Below are positions 1 to 6,412 of a stretch of DNA of 7,781 bases, one piece after another. Each line of letters starts with the position of its first letter. Position 1 is the stretch's first letter. Source of the DNA: UBA11524 sp964383815 (lineage in GTDB: Bacteria; Bacillota; Clostridia; Christensenellales; Aristaeellaceae). Below the pieces are notes generated by a model. It was not told the origin of the DNA and made no database searches. It worked only from the letters and a program-made list of their open reading frames with translations. Location: positions 1 through 7,781 of the forward strand of contig CAYLIC010000067.1 of the NCBI GenBank assembly GCA_964383815.1, in the 5' to 3' direction. The position numbers and the translations under genes are program-made.

Positions 1-52
1 CACGGCCTACCGCTTAGGAGGCGGTCGCTCTATCCTACTGAGCTACGGGCGC
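1..52 (-). tRNA. tRNA-Arg (anticodon CCU), 3' part cut by the window edge
   Basis: On the minus strand a tRNA begins GCGCCCGTAGCTCAG at position 52. The D-arm is recognisable (GCTC...GAGC). The anticodon stem ACCGC/GCGGT encloses the 7-nt loop CTCCTAA, which puts anticodon CCT at 18-16, so it reads the arginine codon AGG. The window ends before the T-arm and 3' acceptor strand, so about 25 nt are missing. It has its own promoter just upstream. Identity rests on the anticodon and the canonical first half; the closing acceptor pairs cannot be checked. Confidence 0.93.
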
Positions 53-56
53 ATGT

Positions 57-71
57 GCTGCCATGAGCAGC
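57..71 (-). other. Short hairpin in the 5' leader of tRNA-Arg
   Basis: The minus strand carries GCTGC-TCATG-GCAGC, a 5-bp stem with a 5-nt loop. It lies between the expected transcription start (about 72) and the mature tRNA 5' end at 52. It would sit in the leader removed by RNase P. It may be incidental; the pairing is seen, any role is inference. Confidence 0.35.
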
Positions 72-78
72 GATTATT

Positions 79-107
79 ATTATAGCACATGAACACAAAA
101 TGTGCAA
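79..107 (-). promoter_or_regulatory. Sigma-A-type promoter of tRNA-Arg
   Basis: On the minus strand there is a -35 box TTGCAC (107-102), a 17-bp spacer, and a perfect -10 box TATAAT (84-79). The -10 box is preceded by TGC, which makes an extended -10. The predicted start is near 72, about 20 nt before the mature tRNA. This AT-rich patch stands out from its GC-rich surroundings. Box identity and ideal spacing make this a confident prediction. Confidence 0.85.
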
Positions 108-180
108 GGCTTGACCCACCATGTTTTTTTCGGGGCGAAAAGGCTGCACCGGGCAGGGTGATGCCGGGCGCATGCAGCAG

Positions 181-209
181 TGCCTGCCCCAATGTGCTTG
201 GGGCAGGCA
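181..209 (-). other. Strong 11-bp hairpin between ysxC and tRNA-Arg
   Basis: Positions 181-191 and 199-209 are perfect reverse complements (TGCCTGCCCCA / TGGGGCAGGCA) around a 7-nt loop. It lies 90 nt downstream of the ysxC stop, in the 246-bp gap before tRNA-Arg. No run of T follows on either strand, so it is not a standard intrinsic terminator. It could protect the 3' end of the lonA-ysxC mRNA or help Rho-dependent termination. No gene is convincing in the rest of the 53-298 gap. Confidence 0.5.
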
Positions 210-298
210 GCTGTGCAGGGAGCAGGGCGGCTTCGGCCCTGGTCATGGCAGGATGATGGATGCTGTGCTGCATGGTGTGCACCTCCATGGGGCCAGCC

Positions 299-925
299 TT
301 ATTCGGCAGGCTGCTCCATGGTATGCATTTCCTCCGCAGCAGGTTCCCGGGTCACCTGCTCCAGCAGGGCCAGCAGCTGGTCGCGGCCCGTGCCATCCTC
401 GGAGGAAAAGCAGATAATCTCCCAGGGCTGAACCAGCAGCGCGCGGCAAATGGGCGCCAGCTGCTTCTGCCGGGCGCCTCGGCTGATCTTGTCCGCCTTG
501 GTGGCAATCACCGTGAAGGGGATACCCATCTGCCGCAGGAACAGGTTCATCTGCTTGTCGTCCTCGGTGGGCTCGTGGCGGATGTCCACCAGGCACAGCA
601 CATGGCGCAGCTCGTCTGCCTGCTGAAAGTAATCCTGCATCATCTGACCCCACCGGGCCTTTTCCTTCTTGTCCACCTTGGCAAAGCCATAGCCGGGCAG
701 GTCAATCAGGTGAAACTGCTGGTTCAGCAGAAACACGTTGATCAGCCGGGTCTTGCCTGGTGTGGCGGAGGTTCGGGCCAGCTTGTTGCGGCGGCACAGC
801 TTGTTGATCAGGCTGCTCTTGCCCACATTGCTCTTGCCAGCCACCGCCACCTGGGGCAGGCCGCGGCCTGCAAAATCGCCATACTCCGCCATGGAGGTAA
901 TAAAGTCAGCTGTTTTGATTTCCAC
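299..925 (-). CDS. ysxC: Ribosome biogenesis GTP-binding protein YsxC/EngB (208 aa)
   Basis: EngB/YsxC is a cytoplasmic TrmE-Era-Era-like GTPase needed for late 50S subunit assembly in Bacillus subtilis. All GTP-binding motifs are present, numbered from the GTG start: P-loop GKSNVGKSS at 30-38, switch I TSATPGKT at 52-59, DLPG at 75-78, TKAD at 142-145 and SSE at 174-176. The DLPGYGFAKV block is a family signature. Length is normal for the family, with a slightly long acidic tail (EPAAEEMHTMEQPAE). I place the start at GTG 925, not the ATG at 949, because AAGGAG lies 7 nt before this GTG and none is properly placed before the ATG. The resulting product begins at the usual family N-terminus, (M)EIKTADFITS. 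It overlaps the lonA end by 20 bp, which implies translational coupling, and lonA-ysxC is the conserved Bacillota order. Confidence 0.95.
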   Translation of the reverse strand: MEIKTADFITSMAEYGDFAGRGLPQVAVAGKSNVGKSSLINKLCRRNKLARTSATPGKTRLINVFLLNQQFHLIDLPGYGFAKVDKKEKARWGQMMQDYFQQADELRHVLCLVDIRHEPTEDDKQMNLFLRQMGIPFTVIATKADKISRGARQKQLAPICRALLVQPWEIICFSSEDGTGRDQLLALLEQVTREPAAEEMHTMEQPAE

Positions 926-3260
926 TTTTGTTCTCCTTGCCCGGCGCATGCACCAGGGCGGTCGTCAGTACATCCTCAATGGTTTCCGCAGCCACAATGC
1001 GGAACTGGCTCAGCACATGGGGAGGAATGTCCTCCAGGTCTTTCACGTTTTCCTTGGGAATCAGCAGGGTTTTGATGCCCGCCCGGTAGGCTGCCAGGGT
1101 CTTTTCCTTCAGGCCGCCAATGGGCAGCACCCGCCCGCGCAGGGTGATTTCACCCGTCATGGCTACATCCTGCCGGACAGGAATGCCAGTGAGCACGCTG
1201 GTCAGCGCGGTGGTCATGGTAACGCCGGCGGAGGGACCATCCTTGGGCACGGCGCCTTCCGGCACATGGATGTGAATGTCCTTTTCCTTATAAAAGTCAT
1301 CCTTCAGGCCCAGCTCCGCGCTGTGGGCACGAACCCAGGTGAAGGCCGCCTCGGCAGATTCCTTCATCACATCGCCCAGCTGTCCAGTCAGCTGCAGGCC
1401 ACCCTTGCCGGGCATCACCGCGCACTCAACCTCCAGCATTTCGCCGCCAACGGTGGTGTAGGCCAGGCCATTCACCACGCCGATGCGGGGTTCCTTCTCC
1501 GGCATTTCCCGGGTGAAGCGTGCCGCACCAAGGTATTCCTGCAGCCTGGCAGGCGTCACGGTGACCTCTGTCACACCGGTGTCCAGCATGGTGACAGCCG
1601 CCTTGCGGACAACCTTCGCCACCGTGCGCTCCAGGGTACGGACGCCCGCCTCCCGGGTGTAGCCTTCAATCAGGCTGCGCATCACCCTGTCGCTGATTTT
1701 AACGGACCTTAGCTGCAGACCGTGGGCCTCAATCTGCTTGGGCAGCAGGTGACGCCTGGCAATTTGCAGCTTCTCCTCCTCCGTGTAGGAGGGTACTTCA
1801 ATAACCTCCATCCTGTCCAGCAGCGGGCCGGGAATGGTATCCACGGAGTTGGCGGTTGTGATGAACATCACCTTGCTCAGGTCAAAGGGCAATTCCATGT
1901 AATGGTCGCGGAAGTTTTCGTTCTGCTCTGCGTCCAGCACCTCCAGCAGGGCGCTGGCAGGGTCGCCGCGCATGTCGTGGCTCATCTTGTCAATTTCGTC
2001 AAACAGGAACACCGGGTTCATGGTGCCGGCCTGCTTGATGCCCGCAATGATTCGCCCGGGAATAGCGCCAATATAGGTGCGCCGGTGGCCGCGGATCTCC
2101 GCCTCGTCCCGCACGCCGCCAAGGCTCATCTGGACAAACTTGCGTCCAACCGCCTGTGCAATGGCCCGAACGATGGATGTTTTGCCCACGCCGGGCGGGC
2201 CAACAAAGCACAGAATGGGGCCTTTCATGTCCTGCTTCATGCGGAGCACAGCCAGGTATTCCACAATGCGCTCCTTCACCTTTTCCAGCCCGTAGTGATC
2301 CTGGGCCAGCACCTTCCGTGCCCGCTTCAGGTCCAGGTTGTCCGCGGTGGTCTGGCCCCAGGGCAGGTCGAGAATCCACTCGATGTAGGTGCGGCTCACG
2401 CCAACCTCCGGGGTGCCGGGCGCCATGCGTGCCAGGCGCTCCAGCTCCTTTTCACACTTCTGCCGGGCCTCCTCGTTCAGGGGTGTGCGCTCCATGCGCT
2501 CCCGCAGGTCATCGGTATCGGTGGCCTCGGTGTCCCCCAGCTCGGTCTGAATGGCCTTGATCTGCTCCCGCAGGTAGTAGTCCTTCTGGTTTTTCTCTAT
2601 CTGCTTCTTGATGCGGGCCTGCACCTGTTTTTCCACGCCAGCCAGCTCGGTCTCCCGGGCCAGGATGGCACACAGGCTCTCCAGGCGGCGCTTCACGTCC
2701 AGCTCCTCCAGGATTTTCTGCCGGTCCTCCAGCCGCGTGAGGATATTGGCAGCGATAATGTCCGCAATCTGGTCGGGTGCCTCCACATCGTTCACGGAGG
2801 CCACCGTTTCCTGGCTTACCCGCAGGCTGGCCTTGGCAAAGGTTTCAAAATATTCCTTTGCCGTGCGCACCAGGGCCTGCAGCTCCATTTCATCCCCTGT
2901 AGCCTTGCCCTCATCCGGGCGGACATTTCCCTGCAGATACGGTTCCTCCTGGGTGATGGACTGCAAAACGCCGCGCCTTTCGCCCTCCACCAGCACACGC
3001 AGGTTGTCCCCGGGCAGGTTCATCACCTGCTTGATGGTGGCAATGGTACCCACCCGGCACAGGTGCTCCACACCCGGATCTTCCACCTCGGCGTCCTTCT
3101 GGGCCACCAGGAAAATCTGCTGACCATCCATCATGGCCTGTTCCAGTGCCGCAACGGATTTATTTCTGCCCACGTCAAAGTGCAGCACCATGTGGGGAAA
3201 CACCATCAGTCCCCGCAGGGCCAGCACCGGCATGGCAATGGTTTTCTTTCTCGCTGGCAT
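906..3260 (-). CDS. lonA: ATP-dependent serine protease La, LonA (784 aa)
   Basis: This is a full-length cytosolic Lon, a homohexameric AAA+ protease that unfolds and degrades damaged and regulatory proteins. The N-terminal substrate-binding domain (about 10-200) begins with the typical PVLALRGLMVFPHM. A coiled-coil helical part (about 200-300) follows, with the conserved KNQKDYYLREQIKAIQ. The ATPase has Walker A GPPGVGKT at 354-361 and Walker B FLFDEID at 418-424. The C-terminal protease has the Ser-Lys dyad: Ser677 in DGPSAG and Lys720 in GGLKEK, 43 residues apart as in Escherichia coli Lon, which is also 784 aa. Start ATG at 3260 has AGGAGG four bases upstream. The gene has its own promoter and leader, and its end overlaps ysxC. 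No frameshift or missing key residue was seen. It is distinguished from LonB by the long N-domain. Confidence 0.98.
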   Translation of the reverse strand: MPARKKTIAMPVLALRGLMVFPHMVLHFDVGRNKSVAALEQAMMDGQQIFLVAQKDAEVEDPGVEHLCRVGTIATIKQVMNLPGDNLRVLVEGERRGVLQSITQEEPYLQGNVRPDEGKATGDEMELQALVRTAKEYFETFAKASLRVSQETVASVNDVEAPDQIADIIAANILTRLEDRQKILEELDVKRRLESLCAILARETELAGVEKQVQARIKKQIEKNQKDYYLREQIKAIQTELGDTEATDTDDLRERMERTPLNEEARQKCEKELERLARMAPGTPEVGVSRTYIEWILDLPWGQTTADNLDLKRARKVLAQDHYGLEKVKERIVEYLAVLRMKQDMKGPILCFVGPPGVGKTSIVRAIAQAVGRKFVQMSLGGVRDEAEIRGHRRTYIGAIPGRIIAGIKQAGTMNPVFLFDEIDKMSHDMRGDPASALLEVLDAEQNENFRDHYMELPFDLSKVMFITTANSVDTIPGPLLDRMEVIEVPSYTEEEKLQIARRHLLPKQIEAHGLQLRSVKISDRVMRSLIEGYTREAGVRTLERTVAKVVRKAAVTMLDTGVTEVTVTPARLQEYLGAARFTREMPEKEPRIGVVNGLAYTTVGGEMLEVECAVMPGKGGLQLTGQLGDVMKESAEAAFTWVRAHSAELGLKDDFYKEKDIHIHVPEGAVPKDGPSAGVTMTTALTSVLTGIPVRQDVAMTGEITLRGRVLPIGGLKEKTLAAYRAGIKTLLIPKENVKDLEDIPPHVLSQFRIVAAETIEDVLTTALVHAPGKENKSGNQNS
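933..938 (-). promoter_or_regulatory. Ribosome binding site that decides the ysxC start
   Basis: AAGGAG on the minus strand lies inside the last codons of lonA. It is separated by 7 nt from GTG at 925, which favours that GTG over the in-frame ATG at 949. Its position within lonA suggests ysxC is translated from the lonA mRNA by ribosomes finishing or re-initiating there. Confidence 0.8.
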
Positions 3261-3264
3261 AGTT

Positions 3265-3270
3265 CCTCCT
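3265..3270 (-). promoter_or_regulatory. Ribosome binding site of lonA
   Basis: A perfect AGGAGG on the minus strand is four bases before ATG 3260. It follows almost directly after the hairpin at 3273-3291, so folding of that hairpin could affect access to it. Confidence 0.85.
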
Positions 3271-3272
3271 GC

Positions 3273-3291
3273 CCGGCACAGCTTGTGCCGG
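3273..3291 (-). promoter_or_regulatory. Hairpin just upstream of the lonA ribosome binding site
   Basis: CCGGCACA-AGC-TGTGCCGG forms a perfect 8-bp stem with a 3-nt loop. It ends two bases before AGGAGG. There is no T-run, so it is not an intrinsic terminator. It may be an mRNA-stabilising or translation-tuning element in the lonA leader; the pairing is seen, the role is inference. Confidence 0.55.
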
Positions 3292-3300
3292 AATGCATAC

Positions 3301-3326
3301 TTTGCCGAAACGCAAATTCCGACAAA
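3301..3326 (-). promoter_or_regulatory. Dyad/hairpin at the lonA transcription start
   Basis: On the minus strand TTTGTCGGAA (3326-3317) and TTTCGGCAAA (3310-3301) flank a 6-nt loop. They pair over 10 positions as RNA, two of them G-U wobbles. The dyad begins about four bases after the -10 box and so spans the expected start. It could be a 5' stem-loop of the mRNA or a repressor operator. It does not match the HrcA operator (CIRCE) or CtsR heptads that control many Bacillota protease genes. Confidence 0.45.
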
Positions 3327-3330
3327 TATC

Positions 3331-3359
3331 AGTATACCTGTTTTTCAGCCATTTGGCAA
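3331..3359 (-). promoter_or_regulatory. Sigma-A-type promoter of lonA-ysxC
   Basis: A -35 box TTGCCA (3359-3354), exactly 17 bp of spacer and a -10 box TATACT (3336-3331) lie on the minus strand. The -35 box sits within 10 bases of the lonB stop codon at 3365-3363. The predicted start is around 3325, giving a leader of about 65 nt with two hairpins. It means lonA and ysxC can be transcribed independently of lonB. Confidence 0.75.
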
Positions 3360-3362
3360 GTG

Positions 3363-4574
3363 TCAGGTTGATGCAGGGATGCACGCAGGCGTTTCCTCCA
3401 CGGTAACAGGCAGGAGGATCTCCTCCAGCACCTGGCGCAGATGGGCAACGCAGCGGATGTCCACCCCCATGGTGTGCAGGGTTTCCATGTCGTTCTCCGC
3501 AGGGATGAACACCTTTCGCACGCCTGCCTGCCTTGCTGCATCCACCTTTTCAGGCACGCCGCCCACCGGCTTCACCTGCCCCAGTACGGAAATCTCCCCC
3601 GTTACAGCACAGCTGCCATCCACCTTTTGCCCGGTCAGTGCGCTGATGGCCACCACGGCCATTGCCACACCGGCAGACGGGCCATCCACCGGCACGCCGC
3701 CGGGAAAGTTGATGTGCAGGTTTCTGGCACCCAGGGGAAATCCCAGCTCCGCCAGCAGGGTCTTTACGTTTTCAGCAGAGCACCAGGCTGTGGACTTGCG
3801 GCGCATGCGGCGGCTGTCCTGGCCCATTTCCTCCTCCTCCACAATGCCCGTCACCATCACCTGGCCTGTGCCCGGGGTGGACACGGCCTCAATGTCCAGC
3901 AACGCGCCCTGATGGCTGCCATACACCGCCAGCCCGTGAATGGCACCCACCCTGGGCGAAAGGTCAGCCTGCTGTTCAGGCCGCACCGCATAATGGCCGG
4001 ACTGTACCACCCAGCTTACATCCTCCGCGGAAATGGTTTTCCGTTCCTCCATCTGGGCCAGGCCGGCGCACATCTGTACCATGTTCACCGCATCCCGCCC
4101 GCAGGCAGCATAGCGGCCGATGGTCAATGCCTCTGCCTGCTCCAGGCAATAGCCTGCACGCTTTGCCGCGCCCAGGGCAATGGAGGCAACCTCCTCCTGT
4201 GTCAGTGCACGAAAGAAAACCTCCATGCACCGGGAGCGCAGCGCCGGCGGGATCTCCTCCGGGCTGCGGGTGGTGGCGCCCACCAGCCGAAAGTCCGCCG
4301 GCAAACCTTTTTTGAATACCTCATGGATGTACCTGGGCACGCTGCTGTCCTCCGGCGTGTAGTAGGCGGACTCCAGCATCACTTTGCGGTCCTCCAGCAC
4401 CTTCAGCAGCTTGTTCATCTGGATGGGATGCAGCTCTCCGATTTCGTCCAGAAACAGCACACCTCCATGGGCCTTGCTAACGGCGCCCGGCTTCGGCTGT
4501 GGCACACCCTGCACGCCCAGCGGGCCTGCACCCTGATAAATCGGGTCGTGGACGCTGCCAATCAGCGGGTCTGC
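3363..4574 (-). pseudogene. lonB: lonB, 3' part only (403 codons): Lon-like sporulation-type protease interrupted by a recombinase element
   Basis: LonB is a shorter AAA+ Lon homologue without the LonA N-domain, found next to lonA in Bacillota and linked to sporulation in Bacillus. Similarity starts abruptly at 4574 with ADPLIGSVHDPIYQGAGPLG and runs without a frame break to TGA at 3363. Numbered from there, it keeps Walker B VLFLDEIGEL (39-48), the sensor-like segment LVGATTR (97-103) and arginines near RSRC. The protease domain has Ser300 (DGPSAG) and Lys343 (GGVPEK), the usual 43 residues apart. The N-terminal region with Walker A, normally about 150 residues, is absent. Upstream the frame holds only six non-matching codons before TGA at 4595-4593. 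An internal GTG at 4514 has no ribosome binding site. A serine recombinase gene ends 50 bp upstream. Probably an insertion-split gene whose first part lies outside the window; it is silent unless the element is excised. Confidence 0.9.
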
Positions 4575-4624
4575 TATATAAAGATAAGTTCGTCACTTCC
4601 GGGCGCATGCGCGAGCAGCTTTCA
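4575..4624. other. Putative element/lonB junction (attachment site half)
   Basis: This 50-bp stretch separates the recombinase stop codons (a tandem TGA TGA at 4627-4622) from the first base of recognisable lonB. It includes a perfect 10-bp palindrome GCGCATGCGC (4603-4612) and an AT-rich patch (4575-4590). Large serine recombinases recombine at sites with a 2-bp core, so no long direct repeat is expected. The crossover should lie at or just right of 4574. The abrupt loss of similarity is seen; calling it an att site is inference. No intrinsic terminator for the recombinase gene is visible here. Confidence 0.6.
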
Positions 4625-6256
4625 TCATGCACCCTTCCAAAAAACGCTCAGGTTCTCCCCATCCCACTCAACGCGGTCAATAAACTGTTTCAGCTTATCT
4701 CGCAGCATCGGTATGGGAAGTTTGTTTACTTCATCTGCCCAATGCTCTATCAGGTTGTTGTATTCCCGCAGGGTAGCTTCCCGCTGTTGCTCTTTGGATA
4801 TTTCTTCCCTGCAGGAATCCTTTTCCCCGTTAAGCATGGCTATCTGCTGCCCGAGGTCAATTACCAGCTGCTTCATGTCCTCCGGCATTTCCTTTCCCTC
4901 CGAAACAAGAGAACCGATGACCGAGAACAGACCGTTGCGGCGTTTTTCCAGATCACGAATCCTGGATTCCAGTGCGGCAATCCTTGTCTCTTGGTTTCTG
5001 GCGGATGAACGGCTTTTCACATGCTTCATGGCTTCAGCAATGGCTTCTTTAGGGTCAGCCATCTGTAAAAAGAAATTCTTGAATGCCACATCAATCCGGT
5101 CTCCCCTCACCGCCTTGCATGGGCAAGCCTTCGATGTGTATTTCTTCTGCGTTTCGCAAACGTAGAAGAACGAGCTTGCGCTTCCCTTTCTGCCTTTCTT
5201 ATTTTGGGGTTTGGTGTACATGCGCTTGCCGCACCTGGCGCACACAAGCATGCCGGAAAGCAATGCATAGTTGTTTGTCGCAGAGGAAAAGCAGTCAAAC
5301 CGCTTCACGTTTTCTTCCATTCTCCGCTGAATGCGCACCCAGCGCGCACCGCTGATTTCTCCCTCGTGCTCCCCCACTGCAATCATCCACTCATCCTCGT
5401 CCCGGCTTACAATCGTATCCCCCTTTGCCTGGTGGCGGTTGTAGGGCATCAACCCATGCTTGCCGTCAAACAGCTCCATCGCGTTGTCCGGCAGGGTTGC
5501 GCCAAGGTTCTGAAAGTAGTCCAGTGCATCTTCATCGGCAATGCAGTATGTTGGATTCTGCAGCACGCCCTTTATCAGGGAGTCGGTGCATGTCTTCCTG
5601 CCACGCACCTCGTAGTTGTGCTCAAACAGATACTTTCTTACCGCGTGAAACGAACCCAGCTCCTCATACAGATCATATATTTTGTGGACAGCCGCCATCT
5701 GCTCATTGTTTCTTTTCAGCCGGGATTTTGCCTTTGTTCCCAGTGCTTTATCGCCGGGCATGCGTTCTGAATCAAACCCGAGAGGTGCCTTGCCTCCCAG
5801 CCATCTGCCCGTTTGCGAAAGCATCAGCATGTTGTCGCGAACGCGCTCCGCAATTGTTTCCCTTTCCAGCTCAGCAAACACAGCCGTAATGTTCATCATG
5901 GCGCGTCCCATGGGTGTGCCCGTGTCGAACTTCTCATTCACGCTCACAAAACTCACATTGCGCTTGTTGAGCTTCTCAATAATGGTCATAAAATCGATGA
6001 TATTTCGGCTGATGCGGTCAAGCCTGTAGACCACCACGCAGTCAATCCTGCCTGCCTTCACATCAAACATCATGCGGCTGAAATCCGGTCGCCTGGTGTT
6101 TTTCCCGGAAAATCCCTCATCCTTGTAAACGAGAAACGTGTGCTCTTGTCCCGGATACATGGCCGACACAAAGCTCTGGCACATTGTCAGCTGGTTATCA
6201 ATGGACTCGCCTTTATCCGTCGCCTTTGATTTTCTTGCATATAGCCCAATGTTCAT
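4625..6256 (-). CDS. Large serine recombinase / site-specific integrase (543 aa)
   Basis: The protein catalyses DNA cleavage and rejoining through a phosphoserine link, integrating and excising mobile elements. The resolvase catalytic domain (about 1-150) starts GLYARKSK with nucleophile Ser10 and has Arg8, YRLDRISR at 77-84, and the FAELERETIAERVR helix (127-140). The recombinase DNA-binding domain follows (about 155-330). A zinc ribbon has Cys339, Cys342, Cys367 and Cys378 or Cys380. A coiled coil (about 415-505) is the part that controls synapsis in this family. Length is typical of prophage, ICE and TnpX/TndX-type recombinases, and much longer than resolvases or invertases. Start ATG 6256 follows AAAGGGGGAG. 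The gene is visibly less GC-rich than lonA (hand count of one 60-base line each: 26 of 60 against 38 of 60), fitting foreign origin. It lies in the same direction as, and just before, the lonB fragment. Confidence 0.96.
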   Translation of the reverse strand: MNIGLYARKSKATDKGESIDNQLTMCQSFVSAMYPGQEHTFLVYKDEGFSGKNTRRPDFSRMMFDVKAGRIDCVVVYRLDRISRNIIDFMTIIEKLNKRNVSFVSVNEKFDTGTPMGRAMMNITAVFAELERETIAERVRDNMLMLSQTGRWLGGKAPLGFDSERMPGDKALGTKAKSRLKRNNEQMAAVHKIYDLYEELGSFHAVRKYLFEHNYEVRGRKTCTDSLIKGVLQNPTYCIADEDALDYFQNLGATLPDNAMELFDGKHGLMPYNRHQAKGDTIVSRDEDEWMIAVGEHEGEISGARWVRIQRRMEENVKRFDCFSSATNNYALLSGMLVCARCGKRMYTKPQNKKGRKGSASSFFYVCETQKKYTSKACPCKAVRGDRIDVAFKNFFLQMADPKEAIAEAMKHVKSRSSARNQETRIAALESRIRDLEKRRNGLFSVIGSLVSEGKEMPEDMKQLVIDLGQQIAMLNGEKDSCREEISKEQQREATLREYNNLIEHWADEVNKLPIPMLRDKLKQFIDRVEWDGENLSVFWKGA

Positions 6257-6276
6257 ATGCTCCCCCTTTCGCGCCC

Positions 6277-6305
6277 ATTATAGCATCCTTTATAAGCAAT
6301 CACAA
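6277..6305 (-). promoter_or_regulatory. Promoter of the serine recombinase gene
   Basis: The minus strand has TTGTGA (6305-6300), a 17-bp spacer and a perfect TATAAT (6282-6277), preceded by TGC as an extended -10. Transcription would start about 6270, leaving a leader of only about 14 nt that holds the purine-rich AAAGGGGGAG ribosome binding site. A sigma-A-like box suggests basal expression in growing cells; no operator was recognised. Confidence 0.7.
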
Positions 6306-6412
6306 CTTCCTCTTTTTTCCTTTTGCCGGATCGCAGGCAATTCATGGAGAAGCGATGCCGGGCATACCCCAGCCGTATTGATACACGGTTTATCATCTCA
6401 AGCTTGCTGTAA

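Noticed and set aside
1..52. tRNA-Arg as an integration site
   Set aside because: No integrase gene lies next to it and no duplicated tRNA end was seen; the recombinase here is a serine type located at lonB.
164..175. 12-base match CCGGGCGCATGC shared with 4599-4610, as a possible att repeat
   Set aside because: GC-rich 12-mers recur by chance in a window this long, and the first copy is not beside any recombinase-related junction.
43..288. 81-codon minus-strand reading frame downstream of ysxC
   Set aside because: It has no ribosome binding site, runs through the strong hairpin, the tRNA promoter and into the tRNA, and has no recognisable protein features.
3301..3326. CIRCE or CtsR heat-shock operator upstream of lonA
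   Set aside because: The dyad lacks the TTAGCACTC/GAGTGCTAA arms of CIRCE and the GGTCAAA-type heptads of CtsR.
1722..3371. 549-codon plus-strand reading frame opposite lonA (and similar long frames opposite lonB and the recombinase)
   Set aside because: These mirror the codon pattern of GC-rich genes on the other strand. Their His/Gln/Leu-rich products resemble no protein family and they lack start signals.
3363..4514. A shorter independent lonB-like gene starting at GTG 4514
   Set aside because: No ribosome binding site precedes it, the start falls inside conserved LonB sequence, and matching family sequence continues upstream to 4574. It is part of a broken gene and not a new one.
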